DNA of 39,197 nt from Bryobacterales bacterium (GTDB lineage Bacteria; Acidobacteriota; Terriglobia; Bryobacterales; UBA6623). The number at the start of each line of letters is the position of its first letter. The stretch's first letter is position 1. This document shows positions 1 to 9,477 of the stretch, piece after piece. Location: assembly GCA_022824585.1 (NCBI GenBank), contig JAJDZN010000312.1, forward strand, positions 1 through 39,197, read 5' to 3'. Made by a program: the position numbers and the translations under genes. A model generated the notes under the pieces. That model was not told the DNA's origin and did no database searches. It was given only the letters and a program-made list of their open reading frames with translations.

Positions 1-852
1 CGCCATCCAGCGCAGCAGCGAGCCCAGCTTGGCCGCCGTCTCGGGCGTATCCATTCGATGCGGCATGAACAAGTCGTGGCCGCCTTCCGGATCGGCCCTG
101 TCGTTGAAGCCAGACAGGTACACGCGCATGGCCCCGCGATAGACCGAGAGGCGCTTCCCGAAGCGGTTGGTGAGCTTCCACGTGTACTCGGCCGGCAGGA
201 CGATCACCTTTGCGATGCCCAGCGTGTCCGCCGTGAGCGGCATCGGGTCCAGCAGGGGGCGTACCGGATCCTCGGATTCTTCCGGCACCGTCAGCACGAA
301 GGCCGGCGTGCGCCGGTCGGGATCGACCAAGAACTCAGCCAGGTTCGCCGCGTCGTACTCGGACTCGACGACCCAGGGCTCCTTCTCGATCTTGGCGGCA
401 CCCTGTTCCATGGTGCATTCCTTGACGACGTGCTCGAGGAATCCCGGCACCCTCGGTTGCACCCGCATCTTCGCTTCGGTGGACTTCGCCAGCGTGCGCA
501 GGCAGAACTCGGCATCCTCCCCAGGCCGCTGGCGGATCGCCACCTCGGTGGTCCACTCTCTCTCGATGTCACCCTCTTCGGGCTCCACGAAGCGCAGCGC
601 CCAGGTTTCTGAGTCGTCCTCCTTCGCGTGGACGGCAGCAAATGTCCGCCTTTCGGCTTCGTGGTGGAAAGCATCGCCGGACCAAGCCTCGTCCGGCAGC
701 TCGGTCTTGGACGCGCTCTCGAGCCACTCCAAGGTGATCTCGCGGGCGGTGTCGGTCTTGTCCAGATGAGCCGCGATGCGCAGGATCTCGCGTGTCCGAG
801 GCGCTACTCTTGTCCGGCTCTGGTCGTAGGTGGGTTTATCGTGGTGGAGCAT
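1..852 (-). CDS. Unrecognised protein, 5' part only (cut by window edge)
   Basis: An uninterrupted minus-strand frame runs from an ATG at 852 to the left edge (284 codons) with no stop, so the C-terminus lies outside the window. The protein is acidic and soluble-looking, with no signal peptide or membrane segment. It begins MLHHDKPTYDQSRT, has a mid-section with RQRPGEDAEF, and near residue 240-250 reads GKRLSVYRGAMRVYLSGF. I do not recognise the family. The short GAMRVY-type motif after a Leu/Val-rich strand recalls large uncharacterised bacterial proteins, but I cannot name one. A weak purine stretch (AGAGAAAG) precedes the ATG. Frames on the opposite strand here have poor composition and look like shadows. 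Confidence 0.7.
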   Translation of the reverse strand, partial: MLHHDKPTYDQSRTRVAPRTREILRIAAHLDKTDTAREITLEWLESASKTELPDEAWSGDAFHHEAERRTFAAVHAKEDDSETWALRFVEPEEGDIEREWTTEVAIRQRPGEDAEFCLRTLAKSTEAKMRVQPRVPGFLEHVVKECTMEQGAAKIEKEPWVVESEYDAANLAEFLVDPDRRTPAFVLTVPEESEDPVRPLLDPMPLTADTLGIAKVIVLPAEYTWKLTNRFGKRLSVYRGAMRVYLSGFNDRADPEGGHDLFMPHRMDTPETAAKLGSLLRWMA

Positions 853-884
853 AGCTTTCTCTTGATTCCAGTACTGTCATTCTT

Positions 885-902
885 GCCCGCCCTAGGGCGG
901 GC
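885..902. repeat. 18-bp perfect palindrome upstream of the left-edge gene
   Basis: GCCCGCCCTAGGGCGGGC is its own reverse complement. It lies about 33 bp upstream of the ATG at 852. It could be an operator, a REP-like element or a hairpin in the 5' leader. No T-run follows on either strand, so a terminator is less likely. Confidence 0.5.
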
Positions 903-1229
903 GTTCCCGGGATACCGTTCTCGCCGCCACGTCCAAGCGCACCCGGCTGCGCCCGAAGCGACGCCCGTCCGCCACTGGCCCTAATCACCTGCTTTGGCGA
1001 CTTGCGGGGACTGTGCGCCGGCTCACTTCCGAAACTTCCGCATTTCTAGAAGAATAGCTGCGAAAAATATACCAGATTAGCGTAGCACCTAGCGGCGTTT
1101 CGTGCTCAGTCGCCGAATGCAAGCGGTTTCGGGCGGCAGCCTCCGGTCTCGGTGAGCTGTGGAAGCTGGCGGCGTTTCGGTCACGGCAGAGTGCAGGCAG
1201 GTGCCTGGTCACTGCCTTGCTTGGAACGA

Positions 1230-1253
1230 CGAGTGATTCGCCGAGTGATTCGC
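1230..1253. repeat. Tandem 12-bp direct repeat (two copies)
   Basis: The unit CGAGTGATTCGC occurs back to back at 1230-1241 and 1242-1253. It is followed within a few bases by a (CCGGG)3 tract. It lies about 120-140 bp before the symporter start and could be a regulator site or simple slippage. Confidence 0.5.
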
Positions 1254-1372
1254 TGCCGGGCCGGGCCGGGCCGATTCTGCTAACCTTCGGTGCAGCCCTC
1301 CGGCTGGCACACAGCCGCTGGCGTGATGACGATATCAGGAGCGGCTGGAAACAGGCCGCCAAAGGAAACGAG

Positions 1373-2641
1373 ATGAGCGAAACCATCCCAGGGGCCAAGT
1401 GGCACCAGCAACTGCATTGGCGCATCGCTATTGCGATGTCGCTCGGCGTGATCGCGGGCTTGATCGGAGGCGAACCGTTGGCCGACGCAGTCGGCTGGCT
1501 CGGGACGCTGTTCATCAAGCTGCTCAAGATGATCATCGTGCCCTTGGTGGTGACGTCGATCGTCACGGGCGTTGCGTCGGTGGGCGCGGGAGCTGGGCTG
1601 GGGCGTCTGTTCGGCAAGACGATGGGCTACTACATGCTCACCAGCACCTTCGCGTGCATCGTAGGTCTGGTGATGGTCAACCTCATCCAGCCCGGCGTGG
1701 GCGCGGATCTCGGCGCGGCCGAAACCGAGGAGATGCCGCACCTAACCGTGATTCAGTCACCGGTGGATCTGATTCTCGACATTGTTCCGGAGAACGTCTT
1801 CGCGGCGGCCGCGGAGGCAAAGATGCTGGCGATCATCTTCTTCTCCATCGTTCTGGGCATCACCATCAGCACGCTGCAGCGGACGCATCGCGAGCCACTG
1901 CTGGGCTTCTTCGAAGCGGCTTTCGAGACGATGATGCGCCTCACCGGCGGCATCATCCGCCTGGTCGCGCCGATCGGGGTGTTCGCCCTGATCGCCAAGC
2001 TGATGGGCACGACGGGCCTGGGAGCCTTCAAGGCGCTGGGCCTATACGCCCTGATGCTGGTCGCGGGCCTGACGGTTCACCTGCTGGTGACGCTGCCGCT
2101 GATATTGCGCTTCTTGGGCGGCATCAACCCGGTCAGGCACTTCCGGAACATGGTGCAGCCCATCGTCATGGCCTTTTCCACGAGTTCTTCTGGCGCGACC
2201 CTGCCGGTCACGATCGATGCCGTAGAAAACAAGGTCGGCGCCTCGAACCGCGTCACCTCGTTCGTGCTGCCAATGGGGGCGACCGTCAACATGGACGGAA
2301 CGGCTCTCTACGAGTGTGCTGGGGTGATGTTTATCGCACAAGTGCTCGGCGTCCAGCTTGGCATCGAGCAGCAGCTCTTGGTTGTGTTCACCGCCCTGCT
2401 CGCATCCATTGGAGCCGCGGCCGTTCCGTCCGCGGGACTTGTCGTGATCTTCATCGTGCTCGAGGCGGTGAACCTGACCGGGCCGCAGGTGGAGCTGATC
2501 GTCGGAGCAATGCTAGCGGTCGATCGCCCGCTGGACATGTATCGCACGGTCATCAATATTTTCAGCGACTCTTGCGGCGCGGCGATCATCGCCAAGTCAG
2601 AGGGCGAGGAGGGCATCGACGAGGATGTGCCGGACGCATAG
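1373..2641 (+). CDS. Dicarboxylate/amino-acid:cation symporter (DAACS/SDF family)
   Basis: This inner-membrane carrier of the GltP/DctA/GltT family would import dicarboxylates or acidic amino acids with Na+ or H+. The ATG at 1373 follows AAAGGAAACGAG, a good ribosome binding site, and gives 422 residues, the usual family length; an upstream in-frame extension to 1217 lacks family character. The signature re-entrant loop motif TSSSGATLP is at residues 270-278. The substrate/Na+ motif NMDGTALY is at 306-313. The TM8 motif DMYRT begins at D388, with N395 and D399 in the positions that bind ligand and Na+ in GltPh; the usual Gly before that Asp is Ser here. The protein is hydrophobic throughout. 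The exact substrate cannot be read from the sequence. Confidence 0.93.
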   Translation: MSETIPGAKWHQQLHWRIAIAMSLGVIAGLIGGEPLADAVGWLGTLFIKLLKMIIVPLVVTSIVTGVASVGAGAGLGRLFGKTMGYYMLTSTFACIVGLVMVNLIQPGVGADLGAAETEEMPHLTVIQSPVDLILDIVPENVFAAAAEAKMLAIIFFSIVLGITISTLQRTHREPLLGFFEAAFETMMRLTGGIIRLVAPIGVFALIAKLMGTTGLGAFKALGLYALMLVAGLTVHLLVTLPLILRFLGGINPVRHFRNMVQPIVMAFSTSSSGATLPVTIDAVENKVGASNRVTSFVLPMGATVNMDGTALYECAGVMFIAQVLGVQLGIEQQLLVVFTALLASIGAAAVPSAGLVVIFIVLEAVNLTGPQVELIVGAMLAVDRPLDMYRTVINIFSDSCGAAIIAKSEGEEGIDEDVPDA

Positions 2642-3001
2642 CATGTCGCTGGGATTGCTTTCCGGCTCGCCATTCTGCATGGCGCAGCGTGGGTGGCGCA
2701 CCTGCGTTGCCTCGCGAACGGACGCTGTTCCGCAGGACTCCGCCGGGCCGCGTCTGAAGCGCGTGCACAGCGGCACCCTCTTCGCTAGAAAGAGCCGCCC
2801 GTCGCGATCACGGTGACACGGCTGATCACATCGGACGCGCCGGGCTCGCGCGCGTCCTGCGTCGGACATCAGCTCGATCGAGCTCGGGACGACCGGACAA
2901 GCCCGCATCCCCTCTCATAGACCGGCACCGGCGCTACCGAAGCTATTGGGTATGCTGTTTCTCGGGCCGGGCCCGGATCGCGTGGCGACCGTTCCGGTAC
3001 C
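2642..3001. other. Intergenic region, no gene seen
   Basis: This 360-bp stretch between two transporter genes carries only short frames of unlikely composition. It contains an inverted repeat GGACGCG/CGCGTCC (2833-2857), which is terminator-like but has no T-run, and a 14-bp perfect palindrome AGCTCGATCGAGCT (2871-2884). The downstream promoter presumably lies in the last 100 bp. Confidence 0.4.
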
Positions 3002-4360
3002 ATGCACGACATGCCGGATCATTCCAATTCTCAGAGAGCGCAGTGGAACTCGAGGACCGGGTTCATTCTCGCCGCCGCCGGCTCCGCCGTCGGCCTAGGC
3101 AACATATGGAAGTTCCCGTACATCACCGGCGAGAACGGCGGCGGGGCGTTCGTCTTGGTCTATTTGGCTTGCATCCTAGCCGTCGGCGTGCCCGTGATGA
3201 TGGCCGAGGTCATGCTTGGCCGAGCCTCGCGATCATCGTCGGTCACCGCCTACCGCACGCTGTCGAATCCGAAGTCCAAGTGGGTGGTTTTCGGGATTCT
3301 GGCCGTCGTGGCCGCCTTCCTGCTGCTGTCGTACTATTCCACGGTTGCGGGCTGGGCCTTGCACTACACGTACCTCTCGCTGTCCAATGCCATCGCCGGC
3401 ATTGACGCCGGCCAGGCCGAAGGGCTATTCGACCAATTGACCGGCTCGCCGATGATCGGCGTCGGCTGGCAGTTCGCCTTCTTGGTCTTCACCATGTGTG
3501 TCGTAGCGGCGGGAGTGTCGCATGGCATCGAGCGCTGGGCGCGGATCATGATGCCCGGGCTGTTCGTGATGATCCTGATCCTGCTGGGCAAGGCGATGAC
3601 GATGTCCGGCTGGGGCGAGGCGATGGACTTCCTGTTTGGGATGAACTGGGCCAAGCTGACCGCTGCCGGCGTGCTCGAGGCTCTTGGCCATTCGTTCTTC
3701 ACCCTCAGCCTGGGCATGGGCAGCATGATCGCCTACGGCAGCTACCTGCGGTCGCAGGATGACCTCGCTTCTGCGTCGCTCGCCACGGCGGGCGCTGACA
3801 CGCTGGTCGCCCTGGCCGCGTCCCTGGTGATCTTCCCCATCGTGTTCACGTTCGGCATGGAGCCGGGAGCGGGGCCGGGATTGCTCTTTGTGACCCTGCC
3901 CACGGCGCTCGCCCAGATGACAGGCGGGGCGTTCTTGTCCGTGGTCTTCTTCGTGATGCTCGTCTTTGCCGCTCTGACCAGCGCGATCGCGATTCTCGAA
4001 GTGATTGCGGCGTATCTGCTGGACAACCACGGAATCTCCCGTGTCAAGGCATGCGTCTTCGGCACCGTCTTGGTGGCACTCTTCGGCGTTCCGGCCACGA
4101 TGAACGGCGGTTGGTTCAACGCCGTGGATCACTTCGTGTCGAACTGGGCGCTGCCGCTCGGCGGCCTCGGCATCGCATTGTTCGTTGCCTGGCGCATGGA
4201 CGGCGCCCTCAGGCGAAAGGAGTTCGAGTCCGGCAGTGCCTTGGCCAGGTTCTACGGCTCGTGGCTGTGGATTCTGAAGTATCCCGTGCCGGTCTGCATC
4301 CTGATCGTCTTCTTGCACGCCATAGGCGCGCTGTCCTGGATTGGCGGGCTCTTGGCCTAG
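3002..4360 (+). CDS. Sodium:neurotransmitter symporter family protein (NSS/SNF), copy 1
   Basis: This is a LeuT-fold Na+-coupled amino-acid or amine transporter of the inner membrane. The family hallmark in TM1, GLGNIWKFP, is at residues 31-39 and is followed by the conserved ENGGGAF stretch. Length is 452 residues with about 11-12 hydrophobic segments, as in bacterial NSS members. The ATG at 3002 has no strong ribosome binding site; an in-frame ATG at 3011 is an alternative. It ends 13 bp from the convergent hspR. A second NSS paralogue lies at the right end of the window. Family members carry amino acids, taurine, tyrosine and similar substrates; which one applies here is not visible. Confidence 0.93.
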   Translation: MHDMPDHSNSQRAQWNSRTGFILAAAGSAVGLGNIWKFPYITGENGGGAFVLVYLACILAVGVPVMMAEVMLGRASRSSSVTAYRTLSNPKSKWVVFGILAVVAAFLLLSYYSTVAGWALHYTYLSLSNAIAGIDAGQAEGLFDQLTGSPMIGVGWQFAFLVFTMCVVAAGVSHGIERWARIMMPGLFVMILILLGKAMTMSGWGEAMDFLFGMNWAKLTAAGVLEALGHSFFTLSLGMGSMIAYGSYLRSQDDLASASLATAGADTLVALAASLVIFPIVFTFGMEPGAGPGLLFVTLPTALAQMTGGAFLSVVFFVMLVFAALTSAIAILEVIAAYLLDNHGISRVKACVFGTVLVALFGVPATMNGGWFNAVDHFVSNWALPLGGLGIALFVAWRMDGALRRKEFESGSALARFYGSWLWILKYPVPVCILIVFLHAIGALSWIGGLLA

Positions 4361-4373
4361 CGGCGCGGGCGCG

Positions 4374-4814
4374 CTACAGGTCGACGATCTTCGAGCCGGG
4401 CGGTGCCGTTGCCGGGCTCTCTTCGTCCTCGCGCCTGGCTCGCATCGGCATGCGGGCCCTGACCGGGATCAGCGCGTTGGAAATCGGGTCTTCGCTGTCT
4501 TCTGCGAGATCCACGGAGCTGTTGACGTAGCTGACGAACTCGCGCATCTGCCGCTGCATGGCGTCCATCTTGCTGCGCATGTTCAAGATGATCTCGACGC
4601 CCGCGAGATTGACGCCCAGGTCGCGCGTTAGCGACAGGATCACATCGAGTCGGTCGATATCTTCGTCGGTGTAGAGGCGCGTGTTGCCGTCGGTCCGGGA
4701 TGGCTGCAAGAGGCCCTCCCGCTCGTACATGCGGAGCGTCTGCGGATGCACGTCGAAACGTTCAGCCACCACCGAGATGGTGTAGCTGCCCTTGGTCTTG
4801 CGCTGCCTTGCCAT
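4374..4814 (-). CDS. hspR: MerR-family heat-shock repressor HspR
   Basis: HspR represses the dnaK operon in Actinobacteria, Deinococcus, Helicobacter and Acidobacteria, using DnaK as co-repressor. The N-terminal winged helix-turn-helix spans about residues 10-75 and contains HPQTLRMYEREGL (23-35) and the wing NTRLY, both typical of HspR. A helical segment with GVNLAGVEIIL follows, then a low-complexity charged tail. Length is 146 residues, as in HspR. The ATG lies 2 bp after the dnaJ stop, so it is the last gene of a dnaK-dnaJ-hspR operon, which supports HspR over other MerR regulators. It probably binds upstream of dnaK, although I do not see a perfect HAIR inverted repeat there. Confidence 0.9.
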   Translation of the reverse strand: MARQRKTKGSYTISVVAERFDVHPQTLRMYEREGLLQPSRTDGNTRLYTDEDIDRLDVILSLTRDLGVNLAGVEIILNMRSKMDAMQRQMREFVSYVNSSVDLAEDSEDPISNALIPVRARMPMRARREDEESPATAPPGSKIVDL

Positions 4815-4816
4815 GG

Positions 4817-5956
4817 TCAGACGCCGCCGAGCGAGTCGCGCGGGTTCTCGGGATTGCGCTCCGCGTAGCGCCGCATCAGGTCCTTGGTGGACTCGTCCGG
4901 AACCTTGGGCACGACAATCGAGATTCTAACGAACTGGTCTCCGCGCTTGTCGCTGCGCGGGTCGATGACGCCCCGCCCGCGCATGCGGAACGTCTTGCCC
5001 GAGTTCGTCGCCGGCGGAATCCGCATCAAGGCCGTGCCATCGATTGTTGGCACTTCGATCTTGGCACCGAGCACTGCCTCGGCCGGCGTGATCGGCACCT
5101 CGATGCGAATGTCGAAGTTGTCGCGCTCGAAGAACGGGTGCTTGCCAACGTGCACGAGGATGTACAAGTCGCCGGCCGGACCGCCGAGGATCCCGGCGTT
5201 GCCCTTGCCTTGCAGGCGGAGCCTTGCGTTCTCCCGCGTGCCCGGCGGAATCCGCACATCGATGGTGTTGGTGGCCAGCAACCGCCCGTCGCCGGCACAT
5301 GGCTGGCACGGCGTGCGGACCTGCCCGGTCTGGCCGCATTCCGAGCAGGGGACGCTGAAGCGCATGTTGCCGGCCATCCGCTGCAACTGGCCGCTGCCGC
5401 CGCAGGACCTGCAGACGCTTGGCGGCTCTCCCTTTGCGTTTCCCGATCCGGAGCACGGGGCGCACGGGGCCTGGCGGCTGATCTTGAGGCGTTCGGTCGT
5501 GCCGCGGATCGCTTCGTCGAAGCCGATCTCCATTTCGTACTCGAGATCCTCGCCCTGCCTGCGCGTGGCCTGGCCGCGACCGCGGCCCCGGCCGCCGAAC
5601 ATTCCCTCGAACAGGTCGCCGAAATTCGTCCCGGCGGCTTGGCGCCCTAGGTCGCTGAAGTCAAAGCCATCGAATCCGAAGCCGTGGCCTTGGCCGGAAG
5701 CGGCCTGCTGGCGGGCTTGCTCGGAGTAGAATCCGTAGCGGTCGTAGATGCCCCGCTTCTCCTCGTCGCTGAGGATGTCGTAAGCCTCTTGGACATCCTT
5801 GAAGCGCTCTTCCGCGGCCTTGTCGCCGGGATTGACGTCGGGATGCAGCTTGCGCGCCAAGTGCCGGTAGGCTGTGCGGATCGCATCTCCCTCGGCGTTG
5901 CGGGGCACTCCCAGCGTCGCGTAGTAGTCTTTGCTGCGGTTGGCCGCCATGCCCAT
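4817..5956 (-). CDS. dnaJ: Chaperone protein DnaJ (Hsp40, type I)
   Basis: DnaJ is a co-chaperone that delivers substrates to DnaK and stimulates its ATPase. The J domain is at the N-terminus with the HPD motif at residues 38-40. A Gly/Phe-rich linker runs over about 86-128. The zinc region has four CxxCxGxG-type repeats with cysteines at 165/168, 182/185, 204/207 and 217/220. The C-terminal substrate-binding domains follow. At 379 residues it is full length. The ATG at 5956 was chosen; a second in-frame ATG at 5950 is equally possible. It sits 48 bp downstream of dnaK and 2 bp upstream of hspR, so all three are probably one heat-shock transcript. Confidence 0.95.
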   Translation of the reverse strand: MGMAANRSKDYYATLGVPRNAEGDAIRTAYRHLARKLHPDVNPGDKAAEERFKDVQEAYDILSDEEKRGIYDRYGFYSEQARQQAASGQGHGFGFDGFDFSDLGRQAAGTNFGDLFEGMFGGRGRGRGQATRRQGEDLEYEMEIGFDEAIRGTTERLKISRQAPCAPCSGSGNAKGEPPSVCRSCGGSGQLQRMAGNMRFSVPCSECGQTGQVRTPCQPCAGDGRLLATNTIDVRIPPGTRENARLRLQGKGNAGILGGPAGDLYILVHVGKHPFFERDNFDIRIEVPITPAEAVLGAKIEVPTIDGTALMRIPPATNSGKTFRMRGRGVIDPRSDKRGDQFVRISIVVPKVPDESTKDLMRRYAERNPENPRDSLGGV

Positions 5957-6004
5957 CTAGCCTAGACGGTGGCGCGGCGCTGCCGCCCGTGCGGCACTGC
6001 CGCC

Positions 6005-7918
<1,914 letters not shown>

Positions 7919-8006
7919 CTGTGACCCTCCAAATCTCAGGATGCTCTGCAGCGGATCCTGCCAGCCGCAGCGTGCTTGCTGACGCGTGGCGACTGCATGA
8001 ACTCTT

Positions 8007-8036
8007 AGTATACTATCATGACTTTACTTTAGTCAG
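8007..8036 (-). promoter_or_regulatory. Probable dnaK operon promoter
   Basis: On the minus strand a -10-like TATACT (8007-8012) lies 18 bp from a -35-like CTGACT (8031-8036), in an AT-rich island inside GC-rich DNA about 90 bp upstream of the dnaK ATG. Overlapping short inverted motifs occur here (GACT-N7-AGTC at 8021-8035; AGTATACT at 8007-8014). HspR normally binds such promoters, but a perfect CTTGAGT-N7-ACTCAAG site is not visible. Confidence 0.45.
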
Positions 8037-8081
8037 CCGCTGTCAACATTGCAGAGCCAGCCGTGCGACGTGGAACGGGCA

Positions 8082-8672
8082 ATGAGGCGCTATTACATCA
8101 CCGATAGCAGAACCTGCCCCGGCGGATTGCTCGACTGCATCGAAGCGAACGCGAGGCGCGGCTGCTCTTGGATCCAGCTCCGCGAGAAGGACCTGGCCCC
8201 CCGGGACCTGCTCGAACTGGCCCGCGCCGCCTTGGCCCGCGTCCGTCCCCACGGGACCGCGATCCTCGTCAACGGACGCTTGGATGTCGCGCTCGCCGCA
8301 GGCGCGCACGGAGTCCACCTGCCTGCCGGCTCGCCCGCCCCCTGCGATCTCAGGCCTGTCGTGCCCTCGGGATTTCTGATCGCGGTGTCCGCGCATACCG
8401 TCGACGAAGTCTGCCGGGCGGAACGGGAGGGGGCCGATCTTGCGGTCTTTGGCCCGGTGTTTCCGACGCGGTCCAAACCGGGCCGGGGCGAGATCCCCGG
8501 CCTCGGAGGGCTGCGCGAGGCATGCGCCGCGACCTCGTTGCCGGTGGCCGCCCTAGGAGGCATCACAGCCGAACGAATCGCCGCCTGCACGGACGCCGGC
8601 GCGGCGGGCATCGCCGGAATCAGCATGTTCCAGTCCCGCTGCGGCTCTGCCGGCGATCGCGAGGAGGGCTGA
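8082..8672 (+). CDS. ThiE/TenI-family protein, TenI-like
   Basis: The TIM-barrel family includes thiamine-phosphate synthase (ThiE) and thiazole tautomerase (TenI). The ATG at 8082 gives 196 residues starting MRRYYITD, as in the family. QLREK (32-36), H105 in SAHT, GPVFPTRSK (124-132) and a late GGIT/GIAGIS phosphate site are present. In ThiE two aspartates bind Mg2+, in the ND and GxxD motifs. Here these positions read N64-G65 and L80-P-A-G-S84, closer to B. subtilis TenI. I therefore favour a TenI-like tautomerase or relative over a true thiamine-phosphate synthase, though automatic annotation may say ThiE. It is divergent from dnaK. The sulfur-carrier fusion gene 800 bp downstream may belong to the same thiamine/sulfur theme. 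Confidence 0.8.
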   Translation: MRRYYITDSRTCPGGLLDCIEANARRGCSWIQLREKDLAPRDLLELARAALARVRPHGTAILVNGRLDVALAAGAHGVHLPAGSPAPCDLRPVVPSGFLIAVSAHTVDEVCRAEREGADLAVFGPVFPTRSKPGRGEIPGLGGLREACAATSLPVAALGGITAERIAACTDAGAAGIAGISMFQSRCGSAGDREEG

Positions 8673-8692
8673 CCGGGCCCGCGCCGCGTCTC

Positions 8693-9286
8693 TCAGCGTC
8701 GCGGCCGCATCTTGACCGCCCAGCGCAGAGGCGGTATCGGCTCGCCGCGCAAGCTGGACTCGATCAGGATCTGGAGTCTCTTCTGGCGCGTCTGTTCTCG
8801 TTTCGCGCTCACGATCCAGTGCGCGCACTGCTTGCGGTAGGATGGCGCCGCGGCGGCGAAGCACTCCCACGCCTCCGGCACCGCCTTGATCTTGCGCTCG
8901 AATTCCTCCGGCAAGGCCACAGCCGCGACTTCATGGGAGGCCGGCTCCCTGCGCAGGCTCTCTGCCGATTCGAACCTCGCCCGCGCGGCCTGTTCGACCA
9001 GCCCGGCCTTGATCAGGGATCGCATGCGCTCGATGTTCCTGGCACTCCAGCTGCTGCCGGGACGACGGGGCGTGAAGCGCACCCTGTAGCTGCGCTCGTC
9101 GATCCTCTGGCGAAGTCCGTCGATCCAGCCGAAGCACAGCGCCACGTCGACCGATTCCGGCCAAGTCACGCTAGGCTGGCCGGTGGCAACCTTGTAGTAT
9201 CCGATCCATTGTTCGTCAGCCGTCTCGTGGTTGTCGCGAAACCACTTCCTGAGCTCGTCGGCGTCGGAGAAGAACAGGACCGGCAT
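8693..9286 (-). CDS. YdeI/OmpD-associated family protein
   Basis: The 197-residue protein matches the YdeI/OmpD-associated family: the opening FxSADELRKWF-like helix, the conserved ALCFGWIDG motif about residue 50, RFTPRRPGSSWSARN in the middle and a C-terminal segment resembling the family's KREQTRQKRL region. Members are small cytosolic proteins of unclear function; some were linked to stress or bacteriocin resistance. The ATG at 9286 follows GAGGGGG about 10 bp upstream; an in-frame start at 9325 is less likely. It is convergent with the TenI-like gene (20-bp gap) and divergent from the sulfur-carrier fusion gene. Confidence 0.85.
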   Translation of the reverse strand: MPVLFFSDADELRKWFRDNHETADEQWIGYYKVATGQPSVTWPESVDVALCFGWIDGLRQRIDERSYRVRFTPRRPGSSWSARNIERMRSLIKAGLVEQAARARFESAESLRREPASHEVAAVALPEEFERKIKAVPEAWECFAAAAPSYRKQCAHWIVSAKREQTRQKRLQILIESSLRGEPIPPLRWAVKMRPRR

Positions 9287-9332
9287 GCAGCTGCGGCCCC
9301 CTCGGACCCGCGCCGGCGCGGGCAACGATCGG

Positions 9333-9360
9333 GCCGACCGTCACTATAGCGTGAGTCGGC
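9333..9360. promoter_or_regulatory. Imperfect palindrome in a divergent intergenic region
   Basis: GCCGAC and GTCGGC flank TCAC-tatagc-GTGA, giving a dyad of 6 and 4 bp arms with a 2-nt asymmetry. It lies between the divergent starts at 9286 and 9478. It is a candidate operator or a leader hairpin. Confidence 0.35.
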
Positions 9361-9477
9361 ATTGCCATCTCGAGACCGCGACCGGGCCGGCGCTTGGATC
9401 GCGCGTTGCGGGCGGCTGGAATCCCCAGTTCATTGACAGAGAATAGGGCGATTGCTAGCATCAAAAACAGCAAGGGC

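Larger units (their letters stand above)
853..1372. other. Intergenic region between divergent genes
   Basis: This 520-bp gap separates the left-edge gene (minus) from the DAACS symporter (plus). It holds the 885-902 palindrome, an AT-rich patch around 1050-1085 that could carry promoters, a 12-bp unit repeated twice (1230-1253) and a CCGGG x3 tract (about 1257-1272). The frames that cross it have unlikely amino-acid composition. I see no gene here. Confidence 0.5.

Noticed and set aside
2597-2908. Small minus-strand frame between the two transporters
   Set aside because: Arg/Pro-rich, no ribosome binding site, no recognisable motif; overlaps the end of the symporter gene.
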